Source of the DNA: an uncultured Clostridia bacterium
GTDB lineage: Bacteria; Bacillota; Clostridia; Christensenellales; Aristaeellaceae
Assembly (NCBI GenBank): GCA_947167215.1
Contig: CAMVHE010000006.1
Span: forward strand, 1 to 64,000
DNA length: 64,000 bases
Direction: 5' to 3'
Below, piece by piece: positions 60,553 to 64,000 of the stretch. The notes under the pieces are model-generated. The model was not told the origin of the DNA and did no database searches. It saw only the letters and a program-made list of their open reading frames with translations. The translations under genes were made by a program, and so were the position numbers. The stretch's first letter is position 1. Each line of letters begins with the position of its first letter.

Positions 60553-61842
60553 ATGAGCCGATCATCAGACGAGGCCGGCAGACGGAAAACAGGGAAGCGG
60601 AAGCGCGGAAGCCGCGTTATGCCCGCAATCTGTCTGGCCGCGGCCATTGGCATCTTCACCTTCTGTTTTCTCTGCACCGCTGCTGTTCCTCCGGTGCGGA
60701 CTGCCGCCTTCGGTACCGGGGGAGTCCTATCCGTTCCGGCCGGGACGGCGGTGAAAGCAGGGAGCACCTTCAGGACGGGAGCCGGAGCACTGTCCGGCAA
60801 GGACGGCATTCTCCTTCCCGTGGAAAGCAGCCCCCGTACGGCGAACCCCTCTGCCGGCGGGCAGGGGATCCGTCCGTTCCCTGCGGGGAGTCTGCTCCTG
60901 CTCCTTCCTTCCCTGCTGTTATTCCCGCGGGGAAAGGCAAAGGCGGAAGCGAAAGGAAAAGGAAATGACCGGATCCATCCGGGGGACGCTTTCGGCTCCC
61001 TGACCGTCATGGAAAAAACGGCGGAAAAGAAGAACGGGTATCCGGTATGGCGCTTTCGGTGCAGCTGCGGCAGGCCGGACTGTTCCGGGGAGGTGCTGCT
61101 GTCTTCAAGAGCGGTGTTCGGGCCCTATGCCAAAAAGGACTGCGAATGCGGCAAGACCCGCTATATTGATATGACGGGCCAGAAGTTCGGAAAGCTGACC
61201 GTGCTGGAACGGGCTGAAAAGCCCGCCAGGAGGGCTTCCTCCGGAAAGACGGCAGCCGGGGGGAAGAAGGCTGCAGCCAGGTCCGGCAGCTGCGAAACCT
61301 GCTGGAAATGCCGGTGTGACTGCGGGAACACGGTGATCGTTCCCAGGAGGAGCCTCATTTCGGGGAATACCAAAAGCTGCGGATGCGGCCAGATCCGGAT
61401 CAGGGCGGATATTCAGGGAAAACGCTTCGGCGAGCTGACCGTTCTCGAACCGGTGGACGATGCCCGGCTGGGCTTTTACTGGAAAGCAAGGTGCTCCTGC
61501 GGAAAGGAAACCATTGTGAGGCAGTCCTACCTGCTGTCGGGAAGGACCACCAGCTGCGGCCACCGCAAGTATGAGGTGACGGATGCCTTTGAGGGCACGC
61601 GGATCGCCATGATCAAGAACGCGAAGGAAACCATACCGGTCAACAATACTTCCGGGGTCCGGGGGGTTTATCAGGACAAGGGAAGCAAGAAATGGGTTGC
61701 CAATATCGGCTTCCGGAACCGGATCCATTACATTGGAACGTATGACGACATCGAAGATGCCAGGAAAGCCAGAGAACAGGCGGCGGAAAAGCTCTTCGGG
61801 CCGGTGCTCGAAAAATGGAAGTCAAACGGGCAGGATACCTGA
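60553..61842 (+). CDS. Membrane-anchored AP2-domain DNA-binding protein
   Basis: 429 aa. Residues about 22-46 (MPAICLAAAIGIFTFCFLCT) and 106-125 are hydrophobic helices. Residues about 150-345 hold three repeats ending in Cys-rich knots (RCSCGRPDC...CECG; CRCDCGN...SCGCG; RCSCGKE...SCGH), each beginning F/G-x-L-T-V-L-E. Residues about 360-420 are an AP2/ERF-type domain (TSGVRGVYQDKGSKKWVANI, then DIEDARKAREQAAEKLFG), usually found in phage or homing-endonuclease proteins. Soluble CxCG-AP2 proteins are common in phages; the added membrane region is unusual. ATG 60553 with GGTGGAG upstream supports the long form; an inner ATG at 61009 would give a soluble version. Confidence 0.75.
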   Translation: MSRSSDEAGRRKTGKRKRGSRVMPAICLAAAIGIFTFCFLCTAAVPPVRTAAFGTGGVLSVPAGTAVKAGSTFRTGAGALSGKDGILLPVESSPRTANPSAGGQGIRPFPAGSLLLLLPSLLLFPRGKAKAEAKGKGNDRIHPGDAFGSLTVMEKTAEKKNGYPVWRFRCSCGRPDCSGEVLLSSRAVFGPYAKKDCECGKTRYIDMTGQKFGKLTVLERAEKPARRASSGKTAAGGKKAAARSGSCETCWKCRCDCGNTVIVPRRSLISGNTKSCGCGQIRIRADIQGKRFGELTVLEPVDDARLGFYWKARCSCGKETIVRQSYLLSGRTTSCGHRKYEVTDAFEGTRIAMIKNAKETIPVNNTSGVRGVYQDKGSKKWVANIGFRNRIHYIGTYDDIEDARKAREQAAEKLFGPVLEKWKSNGQDT

Positions 61843-62475
61843 CAGGCCCCTCCGCCCGGGAGGCGGCAGGATGCGGTTTTCCGGAGTACGGGAAACCGAA
61901 GGAATCCCGCGGTCTGCAGGGCAGATCTTCCCGCCGGTTCAGCGGGCCGGAGGAACCGGCGGATACGCTGCGGCCGGGGAAGGCAGCTTCGGTAGCCAGG
62001 AAAAGGAGGCGGCCTCCATCCATGCCGGTCCGTCTGCCTTACCGGGCATGAAGGCAGCAGGCCTCGCTGTCGGATATCCCCGTTCTCCTTCAAATCCCGG
62101 ACTGCTTTCTTCAGGAAAGATACGCCCGGATGCGTGGAAATAAATCTCTGAAGAAACGGGACGGTTTTCCTGCAGTCATTGCGAAAAGCCGTCCTGCATT
62201 TTCGGAAGATACACAATAAAACACAATTCATGTATAGCAGAAAGGTCCGAAAAAAGATGGCCGGGAGGAGAAAACAGACAAAAGCGGTGAAAGAGTTTCT
62301 TCGGCTTTTTCGGACAGAAAAGGGAGAAAAATCACGGAATCATTGAAAAAACGGGCAGGAAGGTTCTGAAAAGAAAAAAGGAATCTGCAGAAACAGAAGG
62401 AAAAAGAGAAAAAAGGCGGGGATTTTTTGTGAGTTTTTCTTTGTGAAATAGAAAAGATGTGTTATATTATATATC
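61843..62475. promoter_or_regulatory. Intergenic region with promoter of the surface protein gene
   Basis: No gene in 61843-62400. An AT-rich promoter follows: TTGTGA (62441-62446), then TATATT (62463-62468) or TATTAT (62465-62470). Confidence 0.5.
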
Positions 62476-62520
62476 GGCCGTTTTTATATTATTACACGTT
62501 CATTGGGCCGTTTTAATATT
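62476..62520 (+). repeat. Two direct GGCCGTTTTWATATT repeats in the leader
   Basis: GGCCGTTTTTATATT (62476-62490) and GGCCGTTTTAATATT (62506-62520) differ by one base and are exactly 30 bases apart, about three helical turns, between the putative -10 and the gene start. They look like paired binding sites. Confidence 0.6.
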
Positions 62521-62537
62521 TCATACAGGTGGTTATC

Positions 62538-64000
62538 ATGAAAAACAGATTATGGAATCTGCTCCGTCAGGGAGCGGAAAAATCACCCGAAAAAACAGAG
62601 AATAACCGGCAGAACATGGAAAATGCATCCCCGGATGCTTCGCAGGCCTATGCAGCACGGAGGAGGAAACGGCAGTACAGGAATGCTGCTGTGTTTGTCA
62701 TGGCCTGCTTTGTAGTGCTGCTGACCATTTCGTCCCTCACGATGGATGCGGTCACGCTGGAACGGATTGCAACATGCGGATATCCCGATCACGTGCACGA
62801 AGCGGCATGCTATGCAATGACCTGCACGCCGGCAGAGGGCTATGAGTATATCCATCATCATAATGCTCATTGCCGCGTGGACGGGATGCCGGTCTGTTCC
62901 CTGCCAGAGGTGAAAGCCCATAAGCACACTGCGGAATGCATCCGGGATGTGCTGGTCTGCGGCTATCCGGAAGACGTGGACCCTGCAGTCCATGAGCATA
63001 CCGTGCGCTGCGTGGAGCAGCAGCAGGTCTGCGGCTACCATCAGCATACGGATGCCTGCTTTGAGGACGGGAAGCTGATCTGCGGCAAAACGGAACAGGT
63101 GGCCCATCAGCATACGAAGGATTGTTTTGTGCTGACCTGCCGCCAGCATGTCCATACGGATGCCTGCTATCAGGAGAGTCCGAAGACGCCGGCTGTCCTG
63201 CCCGCAACGACGGAGGAAGCCAGCCAGGGAGCAGTGAATACCGGTGCAGAAGCGACGATGTCCGAAGCAACGGAATCGGAAGCAACGGTAGCCGAGGCGA
63301 CGGCATCCGAAGCAGCAGCATCTGAGACGGCCGAAGCAAAAGTGATGATACCCGGGGCAACCGCACCGGAAGCAACGGTGTCCGAGACAACAGAAGCAGA
63401 AGCAACTGCATCCGAGGCGATAGAATCGGAAGCAACCGTATCCGAAGCAACGGAGTCCGAAGCAACCGTATCCGAAGCAACGGAAGCAGAAGCAACAACC
63501 TCCGAGGCAACGGAATCGGAGGCAACGGTGTCCGAGGCGACGGTATCCGAAGCAACAGAATCGGAAGCAACAGAATCGGAAGCAACCGTATCCGAAGCGA
63601 CCGCAGCAGAAGCAACTCTGTCCGAAGCAACGGAATCGGAAGCAACAGCCTCCGAGGCAACAACGTCCGAAGCAACGGAATCGGAAGCAACAGCTTCTGA
63701 GGCAACGGCATCCGAAGCGGAAGAAGACCTGCTGACCTACACCTTTACCGGAGACGAGGATTTCCTGATGCTGGCGGCATTCCTGAAGGAGAAAGGAATA
63801 TCGGTGACCGGCATCATGGATGCCTGGGTGGAGGACGAGGAAGCGGTGGAACTCGTCGATTACATCGGGGATTACCTGGTGATGCCGAAGAAGCACTTTG
63901 AGGATGTGGCGGTCCATGCCTTTGATGAAGAAACGGAGTATGTCATCCATGTCCGCTATCCGGTACCCGAGGCGCAGGAGATCGCCGCGGAAGGTGCTTC
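62538..64000 (+). CDS. Large Cys/His and SEAT-repeat surface protein (5' part)
   Basis: The frame begins at ATG 62538 (AGGTGG upstream) and stays open to the window end: 487 codons, partial. Residues about 48-66 (AVFVMACFVVLLTISSLTMD) are a membrane/export segment. Residues about 80-230 hold several copies of a CGY...H-HTDACY motif (CGYPDHVHEAACY, CGYHQHTDACF, RQHVHTDACY), a Cys/His-rich module seen in clostridial cell-surface proteins. Residues about 235-395 are a low-complexity stretch of SEAT/ESEAT repeats, a likely stalk. A globular domain then starts (DLLTYTFTGDEDFLMLAAFL). It is probably an anchored adhesin or pilin-like protein; the anchor would lie beyond the window. Confidence 0.8.
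   Translation, partial: MKNRLWNLLRQGAEKSPEKTENNRQNMENASPDASQAYAARRRKRQYRNAAVFVMACFVVLLTISSLTMDAVTLERIATCGYPDHVHEAACYAMTCTPAEGYEYIHHHNAHCRVDGMPVCSLPEVKAHKHTAECIRDVLVCGYPEDVDPAVHEHTVRCVEQQQVCGYHQHTDACFEDGKLICGKTEQVAHQHTKDCFVLTCRQHVHTDACYQESPKTPAVLPATTEEASQGAVNTGAEATMSEATESEATVAEATASEAAASETAEAKVMIPGATAPEATVSETTEAEATASEAIESEATVSEATESEATVSEATEAEATTSEATESEATVSEATVSEATESEATESEATVSEATAAEATLSEATESEATASEATTSEATESEATASEATASEAEEDLLTYTFTGDEDFLMLAAFLKEKGISVTGIMDAWVEDEEAVELVDYIGDYLVMPKKHFEDVAVHAFDEETEYVIHVRYPVPEAQEIAAEGA
63245..63720 (+). repeat. SEAT-repeat coding region
   Basis: Tandem, imperfect units built from TCCGAAGCAACG and GAATCGGAAGCAACA encode SEAT/ESEAT/VSEAT. Units are multiples of 3, so gain or loss changes stalk length in frame. 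The opposite strand is also open over most of this stretch but only as a by-product of the repeat. Confidence 0.85.

Noticed and set aside
62583-63950. Long minus-strand frames (455 and 319 codons) rich in CFGYRCF-type repeats
   Set aside because: Produced by the SEAT repeat on the plus strand; the plus frame carries export segment and Cys/His modules.

Overview
The window looks like chromosomal DNA of an anaerobic, gut- or rumen-type Clostridia (Bacillota). The evidence is Gram-positive style AGGAGG ribosome binding sites, clostridial promoter forms (TTGACA-17-TATAAT), a LytTR/GHKL two-component pair, SsuABC-type and carbohydrate ABC importers, LacI regulators, BspA-type leucine-rich repeat surface proteins and a Cys/His plus SEAT-repeat surface protein. 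Base composition is fairly GC-rich except for an AT-rich island at about 48.3-54.8 kb. I cannot name the genus from sequence alone. No rRNA, tRNA or CRISPR array was found.

Layout. 0-2.7 kb: the end of an IS200/IS605-like element has cut off a DUF503 (YlxP-like) gene; a HAD phosphatase and a frameshifted exported protein follow. 2.9-8.7 kb: a small membrane protein coupled to a membrane-anchored GH3 beta-glycosidase with swapped domain order, then a LytTR response regulator and its GHKL kinase. 8.8-11 kb: a MATE transporter fused to a cytidylate-kinase-like domain, behind a structured leader that ends in a terminator. 11.2-18 kb (minus strand): a cassette of an unrecognised 399-aa protein, a 1022-aa Ser/Thr kinase/STAND ATPase/repeat protein, two tiny proteins and a secreted leucine-rich repeat protein. 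18.3-25 kb: small housekeeping genes, a membrane acyltransferase and the first of two SH3-domain secreted proteins; the second lies at 33.2 kb and shares its promoter and signal peptide.

25.4-31.9 kb: a LacI-type regulator and a six-gene operon (SsuCBA-like importer, alpha/beta hydrolase, class II aldolase, PfkB kinase) are tied together by two identical 18-bp palindromic operators. 34.8-48.3 kb: a second LacI regulon. A divergent FAD oxidoreductase, the regulator, then FAD oxidoreductase, sugar ABC importer, ribulokinase-like FGGY kinase, sulfatase, FAD oxidoreductase and sulfatase. Related operators (TTGGAA-N2-TTCCAA type) sit inside both divergent promoter spacers and before the main operon. 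I read this as uptake, oxidation, desulfation and phosphorylation of a sulfated sugar, with no glycoside hydrolase in the cluster.

48.3-54.8 kb: an AT-rich island with a PLD/helicase protein (DUF3427-like C-terminus) and an AspBHI/Mrr-like modification-dependent endonuclease, with a 407-bp internally deleted insertion element (18-bp terminal inverted repeats, 6-bp target duplication) between them. This is a probable defence island. 54.8-64 kb: an ADP-ribosylglycohydrolase fused to SseB-like modules, a SIMPL protein, a 23-bp tandem repeat array, a nitroreductase, an Fe-S aldo/keto reductase, a membrane-anchored AP2-domain protein, and the 5' part of a large Cys/His and SEAT-repeat surface protein that runs off the window.
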